Made by a program: the position numbers and the translations under genes
Assembly (NCBI RefSeq): GCF_001425445.1
Contig: NZ_LMQU01000011.1
Location: 372,326 to 436,325, forward strand
Direction of reading: 5' to 3'
Length of the DNA: 64,000 nucleotides
DNA from: Devosia sp. Leaf420
GTDB taxonomy: Bacteria; Pseudomonadota; Alphaproteobacteria; Rhizobiales; Devosiaceae
The notes under the pieces: model-generated
Databases searched by the model: none
Seen by the model: the letters and a program-made list of their open reading frames with translations, nothing else
Told to the model about the DNA's origin: nothing
Part shown: positions 8,771-17,568 of the stretch, one piece after another
How positions within the stretch are numbered: the first letter of the stretch is position 1
How the letters are laid out: every line of letters begins with the position of its first letter

Positions 8771-8779
8771 TGCTCGCTC

Positions 8780-9778
8780 CTAATTCGCCCGGATCCGCGG
8801 ATCGAGCAGCGGATAGACGAACTCGAGCAGCGTCATCAAAAGAGCGATGGCGATGGTGATGAAAAGAACGATGCCGTAGATGACCGGGAAATCATTGGCG
8901 CGAATGGCGAGATTGAGCGCCGTACCGATGCCCGGCAGGCCGAAAAGCCCTTCGACGACCACGGCCGAGGTCACGACCGTGCCGAGCGCCAAGGCAAGGC
9001 CGGTCACCTGCGGCAGCAGCGCATTGCGCAGATAATAGTCGCGGAAGATGCGGCGGCCGGTCAGGCCCTTGTGTTCGGCGAAATTGACATAGTCCTCGCC
9101 CTGGATGGTGATCCCCATGCCGCGCATGGACAGAACCCAGCCGCCCACCGATCCGAGGATCAGCGACAGCGCCGGCAGGATCTGGTGCTCCATCAGATCG
9201 ATGAAGAAGGACCACGACCAGGTGGGCACGATGCCGACCGAATAGGCGCCGCCAAGCGGCAGCCATTTGAGACGGAAGCCGATGAAAAACAGCAGCAGAA
9301 TGCCCATGATGACGGGCGGCACGCCCGTGAGCAGGATGAATGGCGTTGCCGTGGAGCGCAGCCAACCCGGTGCCTTGGGCCAAGCCGCAACAGCGCCAAG
9401 AATAGTACCGAGCACGAAGCTGATGACAGTCGTGACGAGCAGGAGGCCAATGGTCCAGGGCAAGGACTGCGCGATGACATCGGTGACGGTCATCGGATAG
9501 CGGCTCAGCGAATAGCCGAAATCCATGCGCAAGATATTGCCCAGATACTGCCAGTATTGCTCGAGTAGAGGCTTATCGAGGCCGAACTGCTGCTGCATCG
9601 AGGCAATGAGCTTTTCGACATCGGCGGGCGAAAAGCCGCCTGTACGGGCCAATTCGCCGAAGCGTTCGCGAATGGCGTTGCGCGGCGAAAGGCGCGGAAT
9701 GAAGAAGACGATTGTGGACGCAGCCCACACGACCAGGACGAAAAACAAGAGCCGCCTGGCGACGATCCGTATATTCAC
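8780..9778 (-). CDS. Dpp/Opp-type ABC transporter permease (DppB-like)
   Basis: Inner-membrane permease, 332 residues from the chosen GTG. The N-terminal helix (RRLLFFVLVVWAASTIVFFI) and the segment QFGLDKPLLEQYWQYLG are typical of DppB/OppB. The coupling loop reads EDYVNFAEHKGLTGRRIF, and the C-terminus carries the conserved LLDPRIR. An ATG 51 bases upstream would add MRAPVRVPPIQ. That stretch is encoded by a stable hairpin (9807-9832), and the GTG has the same GGAATAGTCC leader as the first ATPase gene, so the GTG start is preferred. Confidence 0.9.
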   Translation of the reverse strand: MNIRIVARRLLFFVLVVWAASTIVFFIPRLSPRNAIRERFGELARTGGFSPADVEKLIASMQQQFGLDKPLLEQYWQYLGNILRMDFGYSLSRYPMTVTDVIAQSLPWTIGLLLVTTVISFVLGTILGAVAAWPKAPGWLRSTATPFILLTGVPPVIMGILLLFFIGFRLKWLPLGGAYSVGIVPTWSWSFFIDLMEHQILPALSLILGSVGGWVLSMRGMGITIQGEDYVNFAEHKGLTGRRIFRDYYLRNALLPQVTGLALALGTVVTSAVVVEGLFGLPGIGTALNLAIRANDFPVIYGIVLFITIAIALLMTLLEFVYPLLDPRIRAN

Positions 9779-9806
9779 TGGACTATTCCCGATGCACTGG
9801 ATGGGT

Positions 9807-9832
9807 GGGACGCGCACCGGAGCGCGCATCCC
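9807..9832 (-). terminator. Hairpin between binding-protein and permease genes
   Basis: Eleven-base arms (GGGACGCGCAC and GCGCGCATCCC, with G-U pairs in RNA) enclose a 4-nt loop. It lacks a T-run, so it is more likely a 3' stabiliser or partial attenuator that raises binding-protein mRNA over permease mRNA. Confidence 0.55.
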
Positions 9833-9847
9833 GTAGGGATCGGAAGA

Positions 9848-11632
9848 TCAGTTGCCCGAGGCCTTGAGGCCGGTAATCACCAGCATGCCTGTGTGAGCCC
9901 AGAAGGCGCCGTTCGTGCCCATGCCCACATTGGTGGCGCTCGGCCAGTTGGTCCAATAGTGGTTATTATAGGGAATGCGATGGAGCCACTGGATCACCGG
10001 CACGTCGATGACATCGCGCCAGTAGATGCCGAGCGCCTTGGCAGCACCCGAGATGAACTTGGGATCGTCGGATCCGAGCGGAGCAATCTCATCAAGAATG
10101 GCATCGAATTCCGGGTTCTTGTAGCGCGAGAACCGATTGTTGCCGGCTGAAGAGCCAATCGCTTCCGAATAGCGGCCATGGAAGAGATTGAGCGCTTCGA
10201 ACGGGTCGAAGAGGCTGGCGCCGTGGCCGAAGAGATAGAGCCCGGCCTTGCCATCGACCATGTTCTGATAGGCATCGGTGCCGAAATTGACATTGGAGTC
10301 AAAGCCAGCCTGACGCAGCATTTCGGCCAGCACCGGAGCGATATCGCCATGGATGCTTTCGAAGGCCTGGATGGTGGCGTCGAGCGTCTTGCCATCTTTT
10401 TCCCAAAGCCCGTCACCATTCTTGGTGAAGCCGGCCTCTTCCATCAGCTTGGCACTTTCGTCGACGTCATAGGCGCCAGGATTGTACTTCTCCTGCTCGG
10501 CCTTGACCTCAGGACTATCAGCAAAGGTCTGGAGATTTGGATAGAGCGGGAAGGGATAGACGGTGGCGATCTCAGCGCCTTCGTAGAGCACTTCGTTGAT
10601 CAGGTCGCGATTGACGGCAAGGCTGATGGCCTTGCGGACGCGCACGTCGCTATAGGGCTCGAGCTGGTCGTTCATCCAGAGCGAGTTCGGCCACCAATCG
10701 AGATAACCGTAAGGCGACTCCGTGCCCGTCCAGGACTGAATATCCGGATTTTGCTGGAGGATATTGCCGATGATCTGGGCGCGCATGTCGACCGAGGAGT
10801 CGAACTCGTTGTTCACGAGACGCTGCGCTACCGTATCGATCGGCTGGTTGAGAATATTGACGACAATGACGCGCTTGACCGCCGGTTTCTCGACGCGGCC
10901 GGCCTCGACAGCCCACCAATCGTCCCGCAGATCGAGTATCTTCTGGTTCGCGTTCCAGGCAACAATGTCATAGGGGCCTGAATGCGGCATTTCGGCTAGG
11001 CCCGGGGCCTTGGTCGGGTCTTCCTGCTTTTCGAGCCAGTGCTTTGGCACGATCGGAATACCGGTATCGAATTTTTCGGTCAGCACTTCGAATTTGAAGC
11101 GCGGTGCCGGCTGCGTGAACGTCACTTCGACCGTGTGCTCATCCTTCGCCGAAATGGTGTCGACGAGATCGGCGAACTGGGCATGGTAAGGCAGCGTTTC
11201 ATACTGCTTCTGCCCTTCGAACGTATAGACCACGTCCTCAGCCGTGACCGGCTCGCCGTCGGACCATTTGGCCATCGGGTTGAGCTTGATCTCAAGCGCG
11301 GTGAAATCGTCCTTGGTATATTCCATGCTGTCGGCCAGCCACGGAATGAACTCGTTCTTGTAAATGCCGAAATACATTAGCGGCTCGAACAGGAGGTTAT
11401 TGCCTTCCTGATGGGTATAGCCGGGCAGAACCCATGGATTCGTCGTGCCGATCGACGAAGAGGCGGAAACGCCCCAGGCGAGGTTCAGCGTCTCGTTGCG
11501 CGCCACCTCCGGCAGCGACTGCGGCACGATCTCGGTTGGCGGCGGCGCACCGGTCTGGCCCAGCGCCGCCACCGGCAGCGTGATCAGCCCTAGGGCCAGC
11601 ACCGCTGCGGTAACTGTTTGGAACTTGAACAT
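9848..11632 (-). CDS. Extracellular solute-binding protein family 5 (peptide/oligosaccharide class)
   Basis: Periplasmic receptor of the Dpp/Opp-type importer, 594 residues. A signal peptide (FQTVTAAVLALGLITLPVAA) ends near LGQ. Family 5 hallmarks are present: PMAKWSDGEPVTAEDVVYTF, VRKAISLAVNRDLI and a tryptophan-rich binding region (DWWPNSLW). The ligand is not readable. Although the class is named for peptides, several members bind cello-, xylo- or galacto-oligosaccharides. Enzymes of sugar-acid catabolism on both sides argue for a carbohydrate here. A long A+T-rich leader precedes it. Confidence 0.92.
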   Translation of the reverse strand: MFKFQTVTAAVLALGLITLPVAALGQTGAPPPTEIVPQSLPEVARNETLNLAWGVSASSSIGTTNPWVLPGYTHQEGNNLLFEPLMYFGIYKNEFIPWLADSMEYTKDDFTALEIKLNPMAKWSDGEPVTAEDVVYTFEGQKQYETLPYHAQFADLVDTISAKDEHTVEVTFTQPAPRFKFEVLTEKFDTGIPIVPKHWLEKQEDPTKAPGLAEMPHSGPYDIVAWNANQKILDLRDDWWAVEAGRVEKPAVKRVIVVNILNQPIDTVAQRLVNNEFDSSVDMRAQIIGNILQQNPDIQSWTGTESPYGYLDWWPNSLWMNDQLEPYSDVRVRKAISLAVNRDLINEVLYEGAEIATVYPFPLYPNLQTFADSPEVKAEQEKYNPGAYDVDESAKLMEEAGFTKNGDGLWEKDGKTLDATIQAFESIHGDIAPVLAEMLRQAGFDSNVNFGTDAYQNMVDGKAGLYLFGHGASLFDPFEALNLFHGRYSEAIGSSAGNNRFSRYKNPEFDAILDEIAPLGSDDPKFISGAAKALGIYWRDVIDVPVIQWLHRIPYNNHYWTNWPSATNVGMGTNGAFWAHTGMLVITGLKASGN

Positions 11633-11968
11633 TAGTCAGCTCTCTCCCTTGATGCGCGGACGAGCCGACAGCCTTGCCTTGTGACAAAGCCCCTCGCGGC
11701 CGATCCGCCTCCTCTCACCGGCAAAGCCGGTATCGCTTTGGTGAAGCCCGATCCGCGATCTCCTCAAACCGCAGTAATCAGACCTGTAATCACCAGGCGG
11801 TCGGCTCGATCTTTTGCCGAATACAACCACCTTCGAAATCAATAGTGCGCCAACACTAAGTGGTTTGCAACACTATATATTTCATCGTATTTTAGGACGC
11901 GACAATATTTATTCCGCCACTGTTATCAAAGTGACAGTTGATTCGCGCATTGATTATTGTATTATTCT
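11633..11968 (-). promoter_or_regulatory. A+T-rich promoter region of the Dpp-type operon, with direct repeats
   Basis: No gene is visible. Roughly 11820-11960 is much more A+T-rich than its neighbours (ATATATTTCATC, TATTTTAGG, AATATTTATT), as expected for a promoter. CAACACTA occurs twice (11851-11858 and 11868-11875), 17 bases apart, and TAGTG precedes the first copy as an inverted half-site. This looks like a regulator site. No dedicated regulator gene is adjacent. Confidence 0.45.
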
Positions 11969-12949
11969 TCAGTCCTTTATAGAGAATGCCGATACCCTAT
12001 GCGTTATATGCAAAGGGATGCCAGCATTGAGCGCGACGGCCGTAGGCACACCGCGGCGATTGATGGGATTGGGTTGGGTGGAAACGGCGGTGTTGAGGTC
12101 GAAAGCCGACGCAATCGGTTCGACGCCGACACCGCGATACTGGCCATGCCATGGCGCGCCGTCGATCCCGCGATCCGTGTACCAGATCTGCATCGAAGGC
12201 AGAATGGCGCGATCCCAGTCGAGCTCTATACCCTTGGCTTCATCGAGAAAAACCGCGCGCAATGGACCGGTCATGCCACAGAGCTGGACACTGAAGTTTT
12301 CTGTCGCGAGCGGCAGATGCGACAGGTCCACGGGACCAATCGGCGTAGGGACGCTGTCGAGGCGCGAAAACTCCTGCACCTCGCCGTCGCGAACCTGACG
12401 CGGATGAACGAGACCAAACGCAAAATCAGCCTGAAGCTGCAAGCGGCCGGGCGTTTCGGGCAAGCGCAGGATGGGGTGAAGCCCGACCGAAATCGATCCA
12501 GAGCGGCGCGGATAGATCGTCAGTTCTGACTCAAGAACCGGACTGCCCTCGCGCCCCGAGACGGTGCGCTCCAAGCGCTGCACGATGTGATCGTCGGGAT
12601 AGTCGAGCCCAAGCGTGACGCTGCTTTCGGTCTGCGCCACCAGCGTCCATTCCGCATCGCCTGCCGGACCATGAATGGGCAGAAGCGGCGGTTCGGTCAT
12701 CAAACTGGCCCAGTCACGCGGGCCGATGGGCTGCGCGGGCCCTGCCCCGAACGGCACGCAGGCGAAATCCCCGCCGAGCTCGCGCAGATGGCCGATGATA
12801 GTCGGGTCGTCCACCGTTCCCATCCAGGGCGCGCGGGCAAAGGGGCGAAAGGCACCGGCGGGCAAATCGAACCGGCAGTCGGCAAGCACCGCCGCGGTGC
12901 CGAGCACCACCGCTTCGCCATGACTCCAGGTCAGCCGGTATTCGGTCAC
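11969..12949 (-). CDS. Aldose 1-epimerase-like (galactose mutarotase fold) protein
   Basis: Protein of 326 residues resembling galactose-mutarotase-fold enzymes. It has an early FRPFARAPWMG segment and an LPIHGPAGDAEW motif with the usual mid-protein histidine. Later HPILRLPE and QIWYTDRG motifs carry candidate catalytic residues. Such proteins interconvert anomers of sugars, or act on bound sugars in uncharacterised steps. It is the last gene of the dehydratase/lactonase operon, ten bases after the DgoD-like gene. Function is assigned by fold resemblance only, and it could equally be a non-catalytic sugar-binding member. Confidence 0.72.
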   Translation of the reverse strand: MTEYRLTWSHGEAVVLGTAAVLADCRFDLPAGAFRPFARAPWMGTVDDPTIIGHLRELGGDFACVPFGAGPAQPIGPRDWASLMTEPPLLPIHGPAGDAEWTLVAQTESSVTLGLDYPDDHIVQRLERTVSGREGSPVLESELTIYPRRSGSISVGLHPILRLPETPGRLQLQADFAFGLVHPRQVRDGEVQEFSRLDSVPTPIGPVDLSHLPLATENFSVQLCGMTGPLRAVFLDEAKGIELDWDRAILPSMQIWYTDRGIDGAPWHGQYRGVGVEPIASAFDLNTAVSTQPNPINRRGVPTAVALNAGIPLHITHRVSAFSIKD

Positions 12950-12959
12950 CGTGCGGTCC

Positions 12960-14117
12960 TCACCAATTGGTCACCGAGCCATCGCGCCGACGTAAGTGCG
13001 GCGCTTCCCAGAAGCGGAAGCTGTCATGAGCGAGCTTGTCTTCATCGATCTCGACGCCAAGGCCCGGTGTCTCCGGAACCTTATAGGTGACGCCTTCCAG
13101 CATAGGCTGCTGGGTGAAGATCCCATAGCCGGGATCGGCGCCGTAGAGATCTCCCGCAGCTACGCGCGTTTCAAGCCACGAAAAATTGGCGACGGCAGCC
13201 GAGAAGTGGATTGTCGCCGCTGTACAGATCGGCCCCAGCGGATTGTGGGGCATCATGTCGACGTAATGCGCTTCGCTCCAACCGGCGACTTTCATGGCTT
13301 CGGTAAAGCCGCCGACATTGCAGAGATCGAGTCGATTGAACTGGTGAATGTCGCGCTCGATATAGGGCAGGAATTGCCATTTGCTGGCGAATTCCTCGCC
13401 GATGGCGAAGGGCACATCAGTCATGCGGCGCAGCGCCTCATAGGCTTCCGGCGTCTCGTCGCGGATCGGTTCTTCGAGGAAATCGAGCGTGCCCGACGGC
13501 ATTTTTTGGCAAAAGCTTGCCGCCTCCGCGACGCTGAGGCGGTGGTGATAATCGATGCCGATGACGACCTCGTCGCCCAGTTCCTCACGCGCCTTGATCA
13601 GCCACTTCGCGGTCCTGCCGATGGACTCGCGTGGCTCGAAAATACCTTGGCCCTCGTCCCATGCGCCGGGGAAGAAGCGAACGACATTCCAGCCATGGGC
13701 GATCAGCGCTTTGGCACGCTCGATGGTTTCCGGGCCATCGAGGCTCCCGGTTGATGGGAAGGTCGGGATGACATCGCGGTGCTTGCCGCCAAGGAGCTCA
13801 TAGACCGGCACGCCGAGCGCTTTGCCCTTGATGTCGTGTAGCGCAATGTCGATGGCCGATTGCGCCGCGAGGAGGACGCGGCCGCCTTCAAAATACTGGC
13901 TGCGATAAAGCTCCTGCCAGATCGCGCCGATCCGCATGGGGTCGCGGCCGATGAGGAACTCGCGAAAATGCTCTATGGCGCCGACGACCGCCTTTTCGCG
14001 CCCGGAAAGGCCACTTTCGCCCCAACCATAGATGCCTTCATCAGTCTCGATCTTGACGATGAGCTGGTTGCGATGCCCGACCCAGGCGGGAGACGGCTTG
14101 ATTGCTGTAATCTTCAT
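12960..14117 (-). CDS. Enolase-superfamily sugar-acid dehydratase (galactonate dehydratase-like)
   Basis: Mandelate racemase/muconate lactonizing enzyme family member, 385 residues, close in length to D-galactonate dehydratase (382). The N-terminal capping domain includes ESGLSGREKAVVGA. The barrel carries GIDYHHRLS, a metal ligand region LEEP, GEEFASKW, and the C-terminal HNPLGPICTAA with the catalytic His. It probably dehydrates a six- or five-carbon aldonate to a 2-keto-3-deoxy acid. The substrate could be galactonate, but the family has many specificities. It follows manD by seven bases. Confidence 0.85.
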   Translation of the reverse strand: MKITAIKPSPAWVGHRNQLIVKIETDEGIYGWGESGLSGREKAVVGAIEHFREFLIGRDPMRIGAIWQELYRSQYFEGGRVLLAAQSAIDIALHDIKGKALGVPVYELLGGKHRDVIPTFPSTGSLDGPETIERAKALIAHGWNVVRFFPGAWDEGQGIFEPRESIGRTAKWLIKAREELGDEVVIGIDYHHRLSVAEAASFCQKMPSGTLDFLEEPIRDETPEAYEALRRMTDVPFAIGEEFASKWQFLPYIERDIHQFNRLDLCNVGGFTEAMKVAGWSEAHYVDMMPHNPLGPICTAATIHFSAAVANFSWLETRVAAGDLYGADPGYGIFTQQPMLEGVTYKVPETPGLGVEIDEDKLAHDSFRFWEAPHLRRRDGSVTNW

Positions 14118-14124
14118 GGCCGGA

Positions 14125-15336
14125 CTACCAACTGGTCAGTGTGCCGTCTTCGAGACGGGCAACGGGGAGATAAGCGGGTTCGTAAGGGTGTCGGGCGGCG
14201 ACGGCCTCGTCGATATCGACGCCGTGCCCGGGCGCTTCGCCCGGCTGCAGATAGCCACGCTCATAGGTCCAGGCGCGCGGGAACATATCGAGCGTGGCGT
14301 CGGTGTAACCGGAGAATTCCTGGATACCGAAATTGGGGATCGCGGTATCGACATGGATATTGCATCCCATGGCGACGGGCGACACATCCATCGGCCCGTG
14401 GCAGGCCGAGCGGATGTGATAGATGGCAGCAAAATCGAAGATTTTCTTGATGCCCGTGACGCCGCCGGCATGGACCGAGGTGACGCGAATATAGTCGATC
14501 AACTGCTCGGCGATCAGCGTCGTTGTATCGTAAATGGAATTGAACACCTCACCCACAGCAATGGGTTGGGTCGTGTGTTGGCGGAAAAGCCGGAAACCTT
14601 CCTGGAGCTCCGCGGGAATGGCGTCTTCGAGCCAGAAGAGGCGATAGGGCTCCAGATCCTTCCCCAGCCGCGCCGCCTCAATGGGCGTCAGTCGGTGGTG
14701 GACGTCGTGAAGGAGATGCACATCCCAGCCCACGGCATCGCGCAGCTTGGAAAAGAGCTTTGGCACCAGCGGCAGGTATTTATGGGTTGCCCAGACTTCT
14801 TCGTTCGGCAGCGGGTGAATCATGCCACCAGCGGCCTGATCGGTTGAGGGACCGGTGCCATAGATCGGTGGCAGGCCAGGTATGGCGACCTGAGCACGGA
14901 TAGCGTCGAGCCCCTGCTCCTTGAGCGCAAGGACGCCCTCGACCACCTCATTGATCTCCATGCCGCTCGCATGTTTGTAAACCATCACCTTATCGCGCGA
15001 GCGACCGCCAATCAGTTGATAGAGCGGCATATTTGCCGCCTTGGCCTTGATGTCCCAAAGGGCCATGTCGATGCCGGAAATAGCGGCCATGGTGATGGGG
15101 CCGCGGCGCCAATAAGCGCCCTTGTAAAGATATTGCCAGATGTCCTCGCTCCGCATCGGATCGCGGCCGATGAGACAGGGCACGACATGGTCTTCGAGAT
15201 AGGCGACCACAGCCTTTTCGCGGCCATTCACGGTCGCGTCGCCGATACCATAGAGGCCCTGATCGGTCATGATCTTGACCGTGACGAAGTTGCGGCCGGG
15301 AGACGCGACGATGATTTTTATCTCGGTGATCTTCAT
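14125..15336 (-). CDS. manD: D-mannonate dehydratase, ManD family
   Basis: Enolase-superfamily dehydratase of 403 residues, matching the ManD length of about 402. It converts D-mannonate (some members D-gluconate) to 2-keto-3-deoxygluconate. Subfamily motifs are clear: [80 protein letters not shown] and [13 protein letters not shown]. The C-terminal [10 protein letters not shown] is also conserved. It sits six bases after the lactonase gene. Note that two unrelated UxuA-type barrels for nominally the same reaction flank it. Confidence 0.93.
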   Translation of the reverse strand: MKITEIKIIVASPGRNFVTVKIMTDQGLYGIGDATVNGREKAVVAYLEDHVVPCLIGRDPMRSEDIWQYLYKGAYWRRGPITMAAISGIDMALWDIKAKAANMPLYQLIGGRSRDKVMVYKHASGMEINEVVEGVLALKEQGLDAIRAQVAIPGLPPIYGTGPSTDQAAGGMIHPLPNEEVWATHKYLPLVPKLFSKLRDAVGWDVHLLHDVHHRLTPIEAARLGKDLEPYRLFWLEDAIPAELQEGFRLFRQHTTQPIAVGEVFNSIYDTTTLIAEQLIDYIRVTSVHAGGVTGIKKIFDFAAIYHIRSACHGPMDVSPVAMGCNIHVDTAIPNFGIQEFSGYTDATLDMFPRAWTYERGYLQPGEAPGHGVDIDEAVAARHPYEPAYLPVARLEDGTLTSW

Positions 15337-15342
15337 GACTGC

Positions 15343-16455
15343 TCAGCGCAAATGCGGATGGAAAGCGACGACGGTGGGGGAGCCAACGGCAATGGCCGGC
15401 TCGATGGGATCGAGATCGCCGGTTTCCGGGCGATAGCGAAAAAGGGTCAGGCAATCGCTTTCCTGGTTGGCGACAACCAGGATCGTAGCTGTGGGATCGA
15501 AGGCGAAATCGCGCGGAATGCGCCCGCCGCTTGGCGTGGTGCCGAGGCAGGTGGCGACGCCGGTCTGCGGATCGGTGCTGAAACGCGCGACGCTATCGTG
15601 GCCGCGATTGCCGATATAGACGTGCCGGCCATCACGCGAGATGGAGATGGCTGAGGCCGATGCGCCGTCATGGCCGCCCGGTGGCAAAGTTGACGTCGAC
15701 GCGATGGCTTCAAGTGTGCCGGCCTCGGCATCGAAGGCCATGGTGACGAGGGCACAGTCGAGCTCGGTGACGCAATAAACTACTGGTAGAGTTGGATGAA
15801 AGCAGAAATGCCGGGGCCCAGAGCCGGGCGGCAACACGGCTTCACCGTGGTCTTCGACGGTGCCTGAGCTGGCGTCGAACCGATAGATTTTCAGGCGATC
15901 GAGGCCGAGATCGGAGACGATGACGAAGCGATTGTTGGGTGTCCACTGGATACAATGGGCATGCGGGCGATCCTGCCGGGATGCAATTGCCCCCCTGCCC
16001 TGATGGGCGACTTCCGCTGTCAGTGCGCCGAGCCGGCCGTCCTCATCGCAAGCATAGATGGCGAAAGATCTGTTGGGTTCTTCGCTGATCGGCACGCCGC
16101 CATAATTGGCGACGCCGACATAGCGGCCGGTGCGGTCGAAGGCGGCGTGGCAGGTGTAGTCGCCGCGGGTCGGTTGTTTGTTGAGATAGCGCAAGGCGGC
16201 AGTTAAGTCTTTGATTTCATAGGTAGTAACCAGACCTTCATTCCAGCCATCGACTTCGCTGACAGCGGCGAGTGCGTGGCCCTGCGGCGCGATGGCGATG
16301 AAAGTCGGGTTGTCGATGCCCTCGGTGATCCCAAGCGGCTCGACGCCGCCGGTATCGAGATCGAGCTCAAAAGCAGCGATGCCTTTGCCAGCGGCTTTGG
16401 CGACATAGCCGATGCCGCGATTGACGCCGCCGATGTAAAAAAGCGCTTTTGGCAT
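15343..16455 (-). CDS. Lactonase family protein (YbhE-type seven-bladed beta-propeller)
   Basis: Protein of 370 residues with repeating propeller blades (GIAAFELDLDTGG, HAAFDRTGRYVGVANYG, HAHCIQWTPNNRFVIVSDLG). It shows the family triad region GPRHFCFHP, and the blade ends PRDFAFDPTATILVVANQ. Members such as 6-phosphogluconolactonase YbhE hydrolyse aldonolactones. In this operon it would open a lactone made by a sugar dehydrogenase and feed the two dehydratases. No signal peptide is seen, so it should act in the cytoplasm. Confidence 0.88.
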   Translation of the reverse strand: MPKALFYIGGVNRGIGYVAKAAGKGIAAFELDLDTGGVEPLGITEGIDNPTFIAIAPQGHALAAVSEVDGWNEGLVTTYEIKDLTAALRYLNKQPTRGDYTCHAAFDRTGRYVGVANYGGVPISEEPNRSFAIYACDEDGRLGALTAEVAHQGRGAIASRQDRPHAHCIQWTPNNRFVIVSDLGLDRLKIYRFDASSGTVEDHGEAVLPPGSGPRHFCFHPTLPVVYCVTELDCALVTMAFDAEAGTLEAIASTSTLPPGGHDGASASAISISRDGRHVYIGNRGHDSVARFSTDPQTGVATCLGTTPSGGRIPRDFAFDPTATILVVANQESDCLTLFRYRPETGDLDPIEPAIAVGSPTVVAFHPHLR

Positions 16456-16518
16456 AAAGGCTTGGTCCTGACTAAGATGATCGAGCCATCCGGACCAGCG
16501 GCCCGAATAACGGGGCCG

Positions 16519-17568
16519 CTAAAGCAGGCCGGAATATTTGGCCATGCGCACAAGGCCTTGCATATAGCCGATGGCATGGGCGCGACCGCGATGGTTCCAG
16601 TCGCTGTCGCCGTCTAGCTTAGGGACGTGATCGTCGAGGAGGAATCCATCGAAGCCGTGGCGCGCGAGGAGGGCGATGACCTCGGCTGGATCGTAGTTTC
16701 CGTCGCCGATAAAGCACTCGGTGAAGTTGGGTACCGAGCCCTGCACATCGCGGAAATGGATGTAGGCAATTGCACCGCGCGGGGCAAAGAACGTTACCAA
16801 TCCGGTAACGTTGACCGCGCCACCGGGCATTTCCGAGCAACAGCCAAGGCAAAGGTCGAGTGCCCAGGCCGGAGACTGGCCCGCCATCTCATAGGCCTTA
16901 TAAAATCCCTCCGGCCGATAGAAGAGACGCGCAACCCCACCGAGCATCGGCACCGGCGGATCGTCGGGATGGAGCGCGAGGCGCAAACCCTCTTCTTCGG
17001 CGACCGGCAGGACGGCTTCGATGAAGTAGCGATAGTTTTCCCACATCGCGTCTTCGGTGATGACGGGACCGTCCTTACCAAAGAGCGGCATGGAACTGGC
17101 GCGGCCGAGCGTCGTGGGCATGAAGCTGCGGAGCTGGTCGAGATTGTCGGCATTGGCTTCGACGACGGCCATATCGAATTGCCGCGCGAGGGCACCGCCA
17201 CGCGTCTTGGCCGAGCGATCCGTCGACCAGACCGAATTGGGCATGAAGTGATAGCCGAGCACCGGCACGCCGGCGCGGGCAACGGCACGGATCGTCGCTT
17301 GGTAGTTTTCGATCTGCTCGTCGCGGCCCTCAAGGCCGAGCATGGCCTTGTGATAGAAGTGGGTCGGGACGTTTTCGATAGCCTCGAATTTAAGCCCGGC
17401 CGCTTCGACCTGTTCCACCAGGGCGCGAACATCTGACTGTTCCCAACGGTGGTCGCCGGGCAGGTTCGGATTGTTCATCTGAATACCGCTGGCGCCGATT
17501 TGCGCGGCAAAGCGCAAGCGCTCTTCGGTCATATCGTGGAACTGTCCCACCGCGATCCTGATCGCCAT
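16519..17568 (-). CDS. Mannonate dehydratase-like (UxuA-type) TIM-barrel protein, second copy
   Basis: Xylose-isomerase-like barrel of 349 residues with the UxuA hallmark LHPDDPP, the cysteine region LCLGCCSEM, IHFRDVQG, and DHVPKLDGDSDWNHRG near the end. It shares architecture and several motifs with the protein at 4972-5946, but the two are clearly diverged. It is the first gene of the minus-strand dehydratase operon and starts MAIRIAVGQF. A repeated AACGTTACC/GGTAACGTT inverted repeat lies inside the gene. The reaction could be dehydration or isomerisation of a hexonate; this is not decidable from sequence. Confidence 0.83.
   Translation of the reverse strand: MAIRIAVGQFHDMTEERLRFAAQIGASGIQMNNPNLPGDHRWEQSDVRALVEQVEAAGLKFEAIENVPTHFYHKAMLGLEGRDEQIENYQATIRAVARAGVPVLGYHFMPNSVWSTDRSAKTRGGALARQFDMAVVEANADNLDQLRSFMPTTLGRASSMPLFGKDGPVITEDAMWENYRYFIEAVLPVAEEEGLRLALHPDDPPVPMLGGVARLFYRPEGFYKAYEMAGQSPAWALDLCLGCCSEMPGGAVNVTGLVTFFAPRGAIAYIHFRDVQGSVPNFTECFIGDGNYDPAEVIALLARHGFDGFLLDDHVPKLDGDSDWNHRGRAHAIGYMQGLVRMAKYSGLL
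16790..16812. promoter_or_regulatory. Inverted repeat AACGTTACC-N5-GGTAACGTT inside the second UxuA-like gene
   Basis: Nine-base perfect arms are separated by AATCC. With the preceding G, the left arm GAACGTTACC is identical over ten bases to the operator at the lacI promoter (4080-4089), and the right arm repeats it on the other strand. This could be a second target of the same LacI protein, or could arise from codon choice for NVT and LVT. Confidence 0.4.

Noticed and set aside
7754-9568. 604-codon plus-strand open frame over the Dpp-type permease and ATPase genes
   Set aside because: Antisense to well-supported permease genes, rich in Asp/Glu/Arg/His without domain or ribosome site. It is a product of high G+C codon use on the opposite strand.
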